A stretch of DNA of 64,000 bases from Rhinopithecus roxellana (Eukaryota > Chordata > Mammalia > Primates > Cercopithecidae). Location of the stretch: positions 78,951,444 to 79,015,443 of the forward strand of contig NC_044558.1 of the NCBI RefSeq assembly GCF_007565055.1. The letters are read 5' to 3'. A model generated the notes under the pieces. It worked only from the letters and a program-made list of their open reading frames with translations. It made no database searches and had not been told where the DNA came from. The position numbers and the translations under genes were made by a program. Positions 11,891 to 23,220 of this stretch are shown here, one piece after another. Positions within the stretch are counted from its first letter, which is position 1. The number at the start of each line of letters is the position of its first letter.

Positions 11891-12478
11891 AAATGCAGAC
11901 AGTTGATTGCACCCTTAATTCCTTGTTCCACACACCAAAAAGGCAACACTAATAGGAGCCAATGCAGCTAAGTGGTATTGTAGTCTGCTGCTCCATTCCA
12001 AAGGAGGAAAGGCAAAATGCCTCATGCCACATCAGAATACAGGAACTCATGCTTCATGGTAGCCTTCCAGGATAGAGAGGGAGGAGAGCAAGGGAGAGTC
12101 TCAGAGCAGCTCCACAGACCTCCCCGCCTCTCATATTCAAAAGCATTCCAGGGGGTTCTTCCCAGACTTAGATCAGGTGTGGTTCACGCTTTGCCTGGGT
12201 GGCCATTGTAGATACACACGATGGCAGAGTTCCTCTACAGGGGGCCTGTTTGCAAACATGGTCTACATTTTGTGAATGTGAAACTGTAATAGAGAAAGTC
12301 AGAATTTTTCTTTCGTTTTTTCATTCTAATAGAAAATTCAAAGGATATATAGTTTTATATATAATATAAAATTAATGGTTGTCTATCACTTCTATGAACT
12401 AACGTTTTACCGTACAATTATCTTATGGTAAAAATATTAATATTGAGGTAGTAATATACAGCTTTTCTGATGATACAT
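11891..12478. other. unassigned, no gene seen
   Basis: Unique-looking sequence. A 64-codon frame at 12017-12211 has no recognised similarity. Confidence 0.35.
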
Positions 12479-12485
12479 AATCATT

Positions 12486-12520
<35 letters not shown>

Positions 12521-12825
12521 TTTTATTTTATTTTATTTTTTTTTTTTTTGAGGCGGAGTCTTGCTCTGTCGCCCAGGCTGGAGTGCAGTGGCCGGATCTC
12601 AGCTCACTGCAAGCTCCGCCTCCCGGGTTCACGCCATTCTCCTGCCTCAGCCTCCCAAGTAGCTGGGACTACAGGCGCTTGCCACCTCGCCCGGCTAGTT
12701 TTTGTATTTTTAGTAGAGACGGGGTTTCACCGTGTTAGCCAGGATGGTCTCGATCTCCTGACCTCGTGATCCGCCCGTCTCGGCCTCCCAAAGTGCTGGG
12801 ATTACAGGCTTGAGCCAATCATTTT
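12479..12825 (-). mobile_element. young Old World monkey AluY, 5'-truncated, with TSD
   Basis: Antisense AluY with tail (TTTA)n at about 12488-12540. It carries 'gcagtggccggatctcagct', the antisense form of the Old World monkey AluY variant, and lacks the final ~12 bp of the Alu 5' end. The 9-bp duplication AATCATTTT lies at 12479-12487 and 12817-12825. It is intact and little diverged, so recent. Confidence 0.92.
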
Positions 12826-13371
12826 TAGCTTTGCTTTTCTGAAAACACATTATACTAATGATGCAAAGCTTTTGTTTCTTAAGAGTTGAATTTGAATGAC
12901 GCAAGATTTTTCAAGGGTCAAAAGTAACAATTTTTCCCCTTAATATATTAATTTATGAAGGCAGAGAACAAAGAACATTGATGCGCAATTTAGAGCCATT
13001 AGTGTAAGCTGTCAATTATTGAGCCCTACCCAATCTTAACCCTTTCTGCACTGTAATTTGGAGCCTTTGATTTCTGTTCACTGTAGGTCCTGTGCCTCGC
13101 CACTAATCCCCACTGCCTAGAGGTGCTCAGAATTTAAACTACAATATTTGCATAGAAGAGCAACCCAAGTTTCCCTTTGGTAACAAATAGAAATTTGATT
13201 TGTCTCCTGGAAATCACCACAGGACGTGGAGCAGTGAGGGCCACTCACAAGAACATGTTTTTACAAGTTTTCACCTCATTTGAAAACAGTTCCTTTTTAA
13301 TTCTCACAAGCTGGCATTTCCCTTCCATGTAAAATCCTTCTAAATTTCAGACCAATTTACTTAAATCAGGA
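12826..13371. other. unassigned, no gene seen
   Basis: No recognised repeat or gene. Confidence 0.35.
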
Positions 13372-13590
13372 TTTTTCAACCTGAGCATCAGTGACACTGA
13401 GCTGGATCATTCTTTTGCGTGTGTGCTGTCCTGTGAAATGCTGAGGTCTGTCAACATCGCTCGTTTTCACCCACTCGCTGCCAGGAGCAAGTCCTTCCCC
13501 AGTCCCTGAACGCTTCTAACCAAAAATGTTTTCACGTTTCCAAATTTTCCCAAGATGCAACTTACCGCCATTTGAGAACCACTGGGTCAG
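13372..13590 (-). mobile_element. MER20-like hAT MITE, copy 1
   Basis: Starts near 'tttttcaacctgagcatcag' and ends in 'gccatttgagaaccactggg', the terminal sequences of antisense MER20. The middle ('gtgctgtcctgtgaaatgct') also agrees. Non-coding hAT-Charlie relative. Confidence 0.7.
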
Positions 13591-14280
13591 ATGATTAGTG
13601 ACACACCGTACTCCTGACTTGGTTTTGTTAAGTAACAGAAGATACAGATTTGGGTTGCAGACAGTGACAATTTTAAAGATATTGCAAAGCTTAGGGACAG
13701 AAAATGAGCAATCCTCATTTTCTAAAAAAATTAAAGCAACAAGCCCCTTTGGCTTAGCAATTGGATTATCAAAGAAAAGCTGTCAAGGTTTTTATGGAAA
13801 TAAGGAGTATTATTACTGAATTGTAAAAAAAAGAAAAGGAAAATAAAAGCTATCGAGATTACTTCCTCAAATTGGGTAGTCCAAAGGTGAAGTGAAAAGG
13901 AGGAAATATAATTACGGTAAATGGATTCAAATACTTTAAATTTAGAAACAGAGGTTTGAGGCCATGTTTTTCAAACACAAAAAGGATAAGAATTAGAAGT
14001 GAATATATTTCCAGTAACATAGAACTAGAAAGACTTCAAAGAGGCTGGACTTTTCTTTTTCTCTTACCACTGTATAATTTTGTGATGGGTAGTCCAGAGA
14101 TAGTTCAGAGAAACTTAATTGCCATCATTTTTCTGAGGCTCATTCTACCATTGAGCTTCCGTCATTTTCATCACCCACTGTCATCCTTACATTGTCTTTT
14201 TACTGCAAGTGGCTTCTGTAACACCTGTCATTACATCAACTTCCTCAGGAATGGGGAAACTAGAAAGGATTAAATGCAAC
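13591..14280. other. unassigned, no gene seen
   Basis: A 105-codon frame at 13956-14273 shows no recognised domain and ends at the L1 target site. Nothing else gene-like. Confidence 0.35.
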
Positions 14281-14945
14281 TGAGTCACCATCGTTTTTAT
14301 TATTATTATTATTATTATACTTTAAGTTCTAGGGTACATGTGCACAATGTGCAGGTTTGTTACATACGTGTACATGTGCCATGTTGGTGTGCTGCACCCA
14401 TCAACTCATCATTTACATTAGTTATGTCTCCTAATGCTATCCCTCCCCCCTTCCCCCTCCCAACAATAGGCCCCAGTGTGTGATGTTCCCCTTCCTGTCT
14501 CCAAGTGATCTCATTGTTCAATTCCCACCTATGAGTGAGAACATGCGGTGTTTGGTTTTCTGTTCTTGCGATAGTTTGCTGAGAATGATGGTTTCCAGCT
14601 GAATCAATGTCCCTACAAAGGACACGAATGCATCCTTTTTTATGGCTGCATAGTATTCCATGGTGTATATATGCCACATTTTCTTAATCCGGTCTAAACA
14701 GCCTCATCAAAAAGTGGGCAAAGGATATGAACAGACACTTCTCAAAACAAGGCATTCATACAGCCAACAGACACATGAAAAAATGCTCATCATCACTCGC
14801 TATCAGAGAAATGCAAATCAAAACCACAGTGAGATACCATCTCACACCAGTTAGAATGGCAATCATTAAAAAATCAGGAAACAACAGGTGCTGGAGAGGA
14901 TGTGGAGAAATAGGAACACTTTTACACTGTTGGTGAGTCACCATC
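14281..14945 (-). mobile_element. L1PA insertion with 5' inversion and 12-bp TSD
   Basis: Antisense L1PA 3' end at 14293-14696 (tail (TTA)n, 'ttctagggtacatgtgcaca' and ORF2 C-terminal text). From about 14697 to 14933 the L1 is in sense orientation ('catcaaaaagtgggcaaagg', 'gctggagaggatgtggagaa'). The perfect duplication TGAGTCACCATC lies at 14281-14292 and 14934-14945. This is the classic twin-priming structure. Confidence 0.95.
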
Positions 14946-15714
14946 TTTTTAAAGAGCTTCCCTGAAAGTTCCATTCAACAACTTCCACTTATATCTTGTT
15001 ATCCAAAACTATGACCCTTGGCCATCTCTATCTCTAAGAAAGATTGTGAAAAGTAATCTTTATTTTTACCCAGGCTCATGGTTACCTCAACACGTCAGAG
15101 TGCTGTTACCGTGACATACAAATGCAATGGATATAGTTCAAGCAATACATAAAAAGATTGAATGTTAAGGACGGAGGAGGAATGTCAGAATTAATTTTAA
15201 CGTTTCACAAGCATATTATTTATGCACTAGTTACAGGTTTTGACATTTGCTCAATATGTATCTTTATATGCACTTATTTGTTTAACTTCCTTTTATTTGT
15301 TTACAAAATAAACTTTATTATACATGATAATGGAAAAATCCTTTTCCCTGATATATGCAATGTATGTGGATATCAAACTGTGTCACTAAGCTGGTGATGC
15401 TGCCGTTTCATTGCATGGAATCTCTTCTTCTGCATCAAAGATAAAAGTTGTTGAAAGAAAAATTCAAGGGAGGTTTAGAAAACAGAAATGGAACAGTAGC
15501 CAATATGCTCAGAAGGTTGTCATCCAACGAAAAACAGATCCAGTGATGCCGGCAGCTTCCAGAACATTCTTTCTCTCCTTGCTCTGCCTCCAGCTCTTGT
15601 TGCAACCTCTGGCCTTGATGAACAACAATGACCCCAGGCCCACCCCCAGTCCAGAGGCACAGCTCTCTACAGTCTTCTTTATACTGTGCCAGCTTCCCAC
15701 ACGATTGGTAAGGC
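14946..15714. other. unassigned, no gene seen
   Basis: Overlapping frames on both strands (15411-15758 plus; 15435-15862 minus) run into the MER20 copy and have no recognised product. Confidence 0.35.
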
Positions 15715-15918
15715 AGGGCTTTCCAACCTCGGCACTGTGGACATGTTGGGCCAGATAGTCCTTTGTTGTGGTGATCTGTCCTGGACACTGCAGGATGTTT
15801 AGCAGCATCTTTGTCTTGTGTGTACTAAATGCCATCAGCACATCCCCAATTTTGACCACCACAAATGTCCCCTGGAGGGCAGGGAGAACAAAGCCATCCC
15901 CCGCTGCAAACCACTGGA
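15715..15918 (-). mobile_element. MER20-like hAT MITE, copy 2
   Basis: 'ctttccaacctcggcactgt', 'ggacatgttgggccagata' and 'gcaggatgtttagcagcatc' are MER20 antisense text, and the right end is 'ctgcaaaccactgg'. Clearer than the copy at 13.4 kb. Confidence 0.85.
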
Positions 15919-16059
15919 ATGATGTTATGCCTATAATACATTCTCTATTCTACAATACTCGTTTCAGCTCTACTCCCTTGGCTAAATTCTGGTTAATACA
16001 GAAGATAACTAGAAAAGTACAATCAGATGATTCAATAATGTAGAATTTTTGCTGAAGAC

Positions 16060-16605
16060 TTCTTTTTTCTACTTTTAATTTCAGTGGTGTAAGTGCAGGT
16101 TTGTTACACAGGTAAACTTGTGTCATGGGGGTTTGTTGTTGTACAGATTATTTCATCACTCAGGTATTCTGCCTAGTACCCACTGGTTACTTTTCCTGAT
16201 CCTCTCCTTCCTCCCACCCTCCACCCTCCAATAAGGCCCCATCGTGCATTGTTTTCCTCTATGTGTCCACATGTTCTCATCATTTAGCTCACAGTTATAA
16301 GTGTTCCTGCATAGTTTGCTAAGGATGGTGGCCTCCAGCTCCATCCATGTCTCTGCAAAAGACATAATCTTGTTCTTTTTTATGGCTGCATAATATTCCA
16401 TGGTGTGTATTTACCACATTTTCTTTATCCAATCTATCATTGACGGGCATTTAGGTTGACTCCATCTCTTTGCTATTGTGCTAGTGCTGCAGTGAATATA
16501 CCTGTGCATGTATCTTTATAATAGAATGATTTATATTCCTTTGGGTATATACCCAGTAATAGGATTTCTGGGTTGAATGGTGCTCTTACACATTAAAAAC
16601 TTCCA
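16060..16605 (-). repeat. L1P 3' fragment
   Basis: Antisense L1 3' UTR and ORF2 end: 'gcaggtttgttacacaggta', 'tcttttttatggctgcataa' and 'gggtatatacccagtaatag'. Older than the L1PA copies at 11.4 and 14.3 kb. No clear target duplication found. Confidence 0.88.
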
Positions 16606-18627
16606 AGACTGAGGCTGGGTCTCTATTTTCTAAACAGAAAAATTAGAAAATGTAAACACCTTTTTAGACTATCTCCTTGATGTAACAAGGACTAAAGGAA
16701 AATTGAAATGGAAATAATTTCTCACCAAGTGATGTAATGTTTTCCCCTGTTGTGCCTAGTGCTGGCTAAAATCAGCTCATGTTGTCATAGAGCCATACCT
16801 CTCTGCTTGGGAAACACTCATGTATGCTAACTAAACGATAGGAAGCCCAGTTAGAGGATGTGAATTATCCAAGATTTGGGTAGAGAAAGAACACATGCCA
16901 TTAATTTTTACATTTTCTAAATTTCTGATGTCTCTATATTCATGATCATCCTAACATATGTCATTCTCTTTCAAGAATGCCCAGGCATTCAGGCATCCAC
17001 AATTCTTAGACCCTAGAATACAAGCTATGTGGCTCTAGGCAGCTAGAGTACTTGTGTTTGGAAATGCGATACATTCCCAGTACTCTGCAAGGTAACAGAT
17101 TGACGTTGGTTTATCAAACAGTTATGGTACCTAGCCTTGTGCAGCGTAACACCTAATAGCCGATTTGCTTAAAGGGTCAAACACAGCAACAACAAATCTA
17201 AGAAAACCCTTATTCTTCATCAAACAGAAAGTATGTATGAAGTTGACTTCAAATTCAAACAAATACGCACGTTGGCTTTTTATTCGTGTGTGTATTTATA
17301 ATTGGATTTATCCACTAGGAAGACCCTATCCTCAATCTGACTCTGTCTTTTTGCTAACATACAGCATCAGTTCTATTTCAGTTCTATTTCTGGGCATATA
17401 ATTGTAACTGAAGAAAAACATAGTTCTTTGAGTCCAAAAATCACTACATTGCTTTATTTCTGTCCATAGAGAAGTCAATACATTTTCCAGTCCAACTTGA
17501 TTTTCTTTTCATTATGTTGCTAAATAGATTTCCATGATTTTATTTGGAGTTACAAGGAAACACAGGAAACATTAAATGGAAACATGCCGAGATCACGTAG
17601 CCAGATACCCTGACAGTCTTGGACTTTGTGGACCTCATTTGCATGTGCAACTCAGATTAGTTTAACGAGAAATAATGTTCACACGGCAGCAAGTGAACAC
17701 GGCCTCAAGTGAAACTCAGGAAGTCGTACACTAACTTATATTTACTTTCCCCTATTATTGCTCTTCTTCGAGTTGTAATTCAAGGCTCTGGTTTAGATTT
17801 GTTACAGAGGCTGATACTTCAGTGGTGAGAGGAAAGACATCCATCTGTCTTAGGTGAATAACGCCTTTAACGTGCCTGGAGGCTTTGCTCTTTGTGCCTC
17901 ATGATCGATTAAGCAAGTTCATTCTTCCATGCGTCTAGGCTCAGACGTGAAGTCTATGTCAAATGTAGCACGAGCTGGTCTCTGCGGCCTTGAGTTGGGA
18001 GGACTGCTGAAAACGTGCAGAACCAACAGCCAGTGGCCCGCCGGGCTGCGCTTGCAGCATACAGACCACCCCTGTGAAGCAATTCCATGCAACTCAAATC
18101 CCAAACGGAAAGCCAAATCTGAAAGTTTTAACTGACCTCTGCAGGCAGCATTTTATCTAATGGCCTATTGCTTCTCCGCTTTGCCCATTTAGTGCTGACT
18201 TGGGCAATGTTAACAACGAAAATAGTTGCTTATGTGAATTCAAAACCTGGAAACATTCACATTCAATGCCATATACCTGGTATCTCTTGGAAAAACGATG
18301 ATACCTGGCAATTCTCAAACCAGGCATCTGCCTAGTGACAAACAGGGAGGAAAAAAAGACAGCATCTGCATCTGTACGTTGTGAAATCTGTAGTTCCCAC
18401 AGTCCTTCCCACCATCTTGATCTGGCCGTTATTTTTACCAATATGGACCTAGCAAGCATATGAGTTTATGACTCTTACTTCTGTCTATATCTCATAAGAG
18501 CATAGTTTTACACTTATCCATTTTATTTGAGCCCAGTGATATATTCAATGGCATCTTACACAAACCCCTCTTTCAAAAAATGACTTAAGGATGTCCATAC
18601 CTGTTTGAGCAACTGTTCTTCATGGTT
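16606..18627. other. unassigned 2 kb, no gene seen
   Basis: No recognised repeat or exon. Short frames on both strands near 17919-18135 overlap in a slightly GC-richer patch, without recognisable domains. An octamer-like ATTTGCAT lies near 17638; I attach no function to it. Confidence 0.35.
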
Positions 18628-18885
18628 AAGGGCAGGCGCTGTGAAGTCAGATTCTTTGGTTTTTTTGTCCTACCACTGATGCTTACAAGCTGTATGACTG
18701 GGGCAAGCCTCTATTTCTCCGAGCCTCAGTTTTCCTCTTCTGCACAATAGAGGTACTAATGTTTCACTCCTCATAGAGTGACTGTTAGGAACAAATTAGA
18801 GAGCGCAGGCAAAGCACTTAGCATGCTGCTTTGTATAAAGGAACTCTCAGTGTTTGCTGTGACTGGTGCTGCTGTTATCACTGCT
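18628..18885 (+). repeat. MIR SINE
   Basis: 'ggttaagggcaggcgctgtg', 'caagctgtatgactggggca' and 'agcctcagttttcctcttct' follow the MIR sense order over most of its length. Confidence 0.8.
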
Positions 18886-19120
18886 GATGCTGTTAATTAT
18901 TTTCTCAGCAGAGACATATTATTTTCTCAGCAGGTGTTACGTCAGGCACTGCCCACCGCTTCCTTCCTTCTAACCTAGTCTCCCTCCTACAGCCAGTGAT
19001 GCTTTAACCACAAAGCAGATGGAAATCTTGGTGTCTTCCTCCAAAGTATGGCATCCTCAGCCATCTACTTCTCTGTCCAGCCTCCTCCTTCTGTGTGATA
19101 TCTCATCTTCCAGCTCCAAC

Positions 19121-19637
19121 TGAGGTAGGAGACTGGCAGGACTTCTTTTCTGGTCACAACCCTGCTGACCAAAACAGGATCTGGTACAGATGGGATGAAG
19201 TGAAGAAACTGGCTGAAACCAGCAGATGGTGCTGAAAACAATCCCTAGCTGCCATCACTCCATCACTGTGATTTAGCATAAGACACTTCCACCGGTGCTG
19301 TGACAGTTTACAAATGCCATGGCAACAATCAGGAAGTCACCACCCCTTTCCATGACAGTGACCTGGAAGTTACCACCCTTTTCTAGAAAGTTTGAAGTAA
19401 CCCACCTTCAATTTGCATTAACCACCCCATAATTTGCATACAATTGAAAGTAGGTATAAGTGGGTATGAATACAGTTGCCAATAGTCCATAGGCTGCTGA
19501 CTCTGGGTGCACGGACTATGAGTGAGCCCTGCTCCACAAGGAACAGTACCATTCAATAAACAATTGCTGTCTAACATCATTAGCTCACCCTTGAATTATT
19601 TCCTGGGCAAAGCCAAGAACCCTCTCAGGCTAAGCCC
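19121..19637 (+). mobile_element. ERV1-type solo LTR
   Basis: 'tgaggtaggagactggcagg' at the left, 'cttccaccggtgctgtgaca' and 'acaaatgccatggcaacaat' in the middle, an AATAAA at about 19555 and 'gccaagaaccctctcagg' near the right end are typical of a class I retrovirus LTR. I see no internal viral genes. Subfamily not assigned. Confidence 0.65.
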
Positions 19638-19774
19638 CAATTTTGGGGCCCATGTGTCCTGCATCACTGCCACAAGGATTTTCTTCAGTCGCCTGTCTTT
19701 CCCATGGTCTTTCTTGCTACAGGCCCTTTAGATGTGCTTTCCCCTCTTTCTGGAGCTCCTGTCTCTCCCATCTG

Positions 19775-19880
19775 CATCTTCTTATCTTCTACTTGCTGAT
19801 TCACCATAGTGGGATCAATAGTCAGTTTCTTATGGAAGAATTCTCCAACCTCCTTAACAGGGACACATTCTTTCATCATG
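19775..19880. repeat. local duplication, copy A
   Basis: About 100 bp ('cttatcttctacttgctgat' to 'gacacattctttcatcat') is repeated with only a few differences at 21405-21507. No third copy seen in the window. Confidence 0.85.
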
Positions 19881-20094
19881 AACTTTTAAGATTTTTTTTT
19901 AAATTTTAAATTTGTATGGGTACATAGTAGACATATATATTTATAGGGTACGTGAGATATTTTGGTACAGGCATGCAATGTATAATAATCACATCAGGGT
20001 AAATGGGGTCTCCATCCGCTCAAGCATTTATCATTTCTTTGTCTTAGGAACATTCCAATTATACTTTTACTTGCTTTAAAATGAGCTTTTAAGA
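19880..20094 (-). repeat. short L1 3' end insertion with TSD
   Basis: Antisense L1 tail and 3' UTR ('tatgggtacatagtagacat', 'caggcatgcaatgtataata'). Flanks GAACTTTTAAGA (19880-19891) and GAGCTTTTAAGA (20083-20094) form a 12-bp duplication with one mismatch. It abuts copy A of the local duplication. Confidence 0.8.
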
Positions 20095-20144
20095 CTTGCT
20101 CTTTCACGATTTACATTTGTTAGTGTCATTATTGAGTATCCTCC

Positions 20145-20241
20145 AACGCATTGCATGCCCCGGGAGGAAGTGCTTCGCTGTCTAGCCCAGAATTTGGAAC
20201 CCCACCAGTGAGCAATAAATATTTGAATGAATAATTAATAA
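20145..20241 (+). repeat. L2 3' end
   Basis: Ends in 'gagcaataaatatttgaatg' plus ATGAAT repeats, the usual L2 3' terminus on the plus strand. Confidence 0.6.
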
Positions 20242-20855
20242 TGAATTAATAAGACTGCAGCAGACTCACATTTAAATACTCTACTTAAACTCACGGTGAA
20301 TACAATTCTGTAATAAATCCTATGTGAAGCAAATCACCTACCTTGAAATTCAAGGGTAACACTGATTTCAGAACACCAGATTGAGTGATAATGAGGTCCC
20401 TTCAAAATGCCAATATTTGGGGAAACAAAAAAAGTGATCCTTGTGATAGCTGGGGTTCTTTGGCTGAAAATAACTTTCTATATCTTGGGCTGCTGAGGAG
20501 GGCTTAAATCCCAGGAATTATCTTTGTTTTGTCCAGAAGATGAACAAACATATTCAACATAAAAGTCTCTGAGAAAATAAAGAGAATTCTGTTTTCTCCT
20601 TCCCCCTACAAAATGCGTTTCAGTATTTGGAAGTCTAAAGGAAACACTGAAACCCCAGAGATGTGAAGAGACTCTGCAATTCACATTAGGAATTCCTCGT
20701 TAATTGATCTTACTCAGATGAAAATGATTCCTCTCTTACTTACGAGATTTTTACAGCACACATTTCAACAGGCATATGATAAACTCTGTTAACGTTCTAC
20801 GGTATATTCATTCTTCTCTTCTTTATTAAGGTGAGTAACTCATATTCTATTAAAA
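20242..20855. other. unassigned, no gene seen
   Basis: AT-rich; no recognised repeat or gene. Confidence 0.35.
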
Positions 20856-21182
20856 AGCAGGAATCTAGCTGGGTGTGGTAGCTCTTGCCTGTAATCCCTG
20901 CACTTTGAGAGGCTGAGACAAGGCAGATAACTTGAAGCCAGGTGTTCAAGATCAGCTTGGGCACCATGGTGAAACCCTGTCTCTACAAAAAATACAAAAA
21001 TTAGCTGGACGTGATGGTGTGTACCTGTAGTCCCAGCTACTCAGGAGGCTCAGGTGGAAGGATTGTTTGAGCCTGGGAGGTCCAAGCTGCAGTGAGCTGA
21101 GATCCTGATACTGCACTCCAGCCTGGGTAACAGAGTGAGACCCTGTCCCTGCCCCAAATCCCCCCCAAAAAACAGGAATCTT
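20856..21182 (+). repeat. AluJ with TSD
   Basis: Diverged Alu ('gctgggtgtggtagctcttg' to 'gcctgggtaacagagtgaga') of the oldest group. Near-identical flanks 'agcaggaatct' (20856-20866) and 'aacaggaatct' (about 21171-21181) mark the target site. Confidence 0.88.
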
Positions 21183-21368
21183 TCAATTTTGACTAATAAT
21201 TACTAAGTATACATCTCCAGTGGAGATGGGGCTTCCTGGAAAGATTCATGACACTGATACCTGGGAGACCTAATTGGTGTTACCCTTCCATATTACCTTT
21301 GTTTTGCATGGAATTAGGTTGTAATGGCTGGAGAGGCAGCACACATCTTAAAAACCATGAGGAAAAAA
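21183..21368. other. unassigned
   Basis: No recognised feature. Confidence 0.35.
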
Positions 21369-21404
21369 TGTCTATGCAAGACATCTAGATATCCTGCATA
21401 GACA
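21369..21404. repeat. 10-bp inverted repeat at duplication boundary
   Basis: TGTCTATGCA (21369-21378) and its exact complement TGCATAGACA (21395-21404) with a 16-nt spacer. The right arm ends where copy B of the local duplication begins. Confidence 0.85.
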
Positions 21405-21507
21405 TCTTATCTTCTACTTGTTGATTCACCGTAGTGAGACCAATAGTCAGTTTCTCATGGAAGAATTCTCCAACCTTCTTAACAGGGACACATTCTTTCA
21501 TCATTGC
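21405..21507. repeat. local duplication, copy B
   Basis: Second copy of the 19775-19880 segment in the same orientation, about 92% identical by eye. Similarity ends at 'ttctttcatcat', after which the two loci differ. Confidence 0.85.
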
Positions 21508-21707
21508 AGAATTTTGTGTAAGAGAACTATCACCTCTCTTTATGGAATTCTTATGGATTTTTTCTCATTACTTGCAGTAAACACAACCCCAATCAATAGA
21601 AAATCATAAAACTTCTCACAATTTGGCATAGATGATAGTTAGTGAGGCACATTCCCATTTGTTCTTCCAGATACGGACAAAAACTATGATGTGTTCACCT
21701 GCATATC
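21508..21707. other. unassigned
   Basis: No recognised feature. Confidence 0.3.
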
Positions 21708-22080
21708 CTTATGGTGTCTTGCTTACAATACGCTATTTTATTTTGAAACCTAACCCCTGAGGTGATGGTATTGAGAGGTAGGTCGGCCTTTGGGAAGTGA
21801 TTGGATCACAAGGACTCTGTCCTCATGAACTGAATTAGTGACCTTACTAAAGAGGCTGAGGGAACTTGAGGGGTGTTGGTCTCACCCCTTCTGCTATGTG
21901 AGGACACAGAACAATTGGGCCGTCTTTGAAGCAGACGAGGGGCCTTTACCAGACACCGAGTCTGCTGGTACCTTGATCTTGAACTTCCCAGTTTCCAGAA
22001 CTGTGAGCAATAAATCCACGCTGTTTATAAATCACACAGTCTAAGGTATTTTGTTACAACAGCCCAAACTGACTAAGGTA
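21708..22080 (+). mobile_element. MaLR LTR (MLT1/MST-like)
   Basis: Sense MaLR text: 'ctgaggtgatggtattgaga', 'gccttgatcttgaacttc' (with 'tac' before it), 'ccagaactgtgagcaataaa' and 'taaggtattttgttacaaca'. AATAAA is visible near 22009. Solo LTR. Confidence 0.85.
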
Positions 22081-22378
22081 CCCAATTATGCCATTTTTGT
22101 CATTTTTACATCTGGTTCTATCGATTTATTAGCATCTTGGGTAAGAGCTATTTTTTTCCTGCTTCTTTTCATGACTGGTAATTTTGAATTGGATGATAGA
22201 AATTTTAAATCTTACACTATGGAATGATGGATATTTTTATATCCCCATAAATATTCTCTAGTGTGTTCTGAAACATAGTTTTGTTATTTAGAATAAGTTT
22301 GGTTTCTCAAGCCTTGCTTTTAAAGTTTGTTAATGTGAGTTTAAATTATATTTTAGGCTGACGAAAATTCATCCTCCT
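22081..22378. other. unassigned
   Basis: AT-rich, nothing recognised. Confidence 0.3.
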
Positions 22379-23220
22379 ACAGGGTAAGCATCACTAATCT
22401 GAAAATCTGAAATCCTAAATGCTCCAAATCTGAAAATTTTTGAGTGCCACGTGACACCACAAGTCATATTATTTATTTTCACTGTATTAATGGTATGTCA
22501 TGTTTTTTAATTGTTAAGTACTTGTATGTGAATAAGTATAAGAAAATATTTGGGCCAGGCATGGTGGCATATGCTTGTAATCCCAGCACTTTGGGAGGCC
22601 GAGGGAGGAGGATCACTTGAGCTCAGGAGTTCAAGACCAGCTCAGGCAACGTAGTGAGATCTTATTCTACTAAAAATGAAAAAAAAGTAATAAACAGGCA
22701 TGGTGGTGCATGCATATAGTCCTGGATACTCAAGAGGCTGAGGCAGGAGGATGGCTTGAGCCTGGGACATTGAAGCTTTAGTGAGAAGTGATTGTACCAC
22801 TCCTTTTCAACCTGGGTAAGAGAGGAAGACCCTGTCTCCCAGGGAGGGGTGAAGGGAGAGAGAGAGAGAGAATAATTGCATATCGGTAGCATACAAATTC
22901 AGAATCAGGAATGATAGCTTTGGCAAACATTTGCAGATTGCCCACGTAGGTTGCTGAGATAGTGACACCTTGGCTTTCTGACAGTTCAATGTACACAAAC
23001 TTTTTTCATGCACAGAACTATTAAACTATTGTATAAAATTACCTTCAGGTTATGTGTATAAGATGTATATGAGACATAAATAAATTTTGTGTTTAGATTT
23101 TGATCTCATCCCCAGGATGGCTCATTTCATATATAAATGCAAACATAAAATTTGAAAAAACATCCAAAATCCAAAACACTGTGGTCCCAAGTGTTTCAGA
23201 TAAGGTATACTCAACCTATA
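22379..23220. mobile_element. Tigger-type non-autonomous DNA transposon
   Basis: Ends are inverted repeats: 'gtaagcatcactaatctgaa' on the left against 'ttcagataaggtatactcaa' on the right. Internal text ('accttcaggttatgtgtata', 'gatctcatccccaggatgg') fits a Tigger-derived MITE. An AluJ is inserted at about 22554-22840. Subfamily uncertain. Confidence 0.8.
22554..22840 (+). repeat. AluJ inside Tigger element
   Basis: 'gggccaggcatggtggcata' to 'aacctgggtaagagaggaag', heavily diverged, followed by a (GA)n tract at about 22857-22871. Confidence 0.85.

Noticed and set aside
12470..12769. 99-codon plus-strand frame with LECSGRISAHCKLRLPG
   Set aside because: Pure read-through of the antisense AluY and its (TTTA)n tail. 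The same holds for similar frames at 24272, 31653-32035, 32664, 45098, 52314-52626, 54743-55090 and 62424-62838.
14360..14677. 105-codon minus-strand frame
   Set aside because: It is the C-terminal end of L1 ORF2 in the inverted L1PA insertion, not a separate gene.
15435..15862. Two 117-codon minus-strand frames
   Set aside because: Both overlap the MER20 copy and each other in different frames; no recognised domain.
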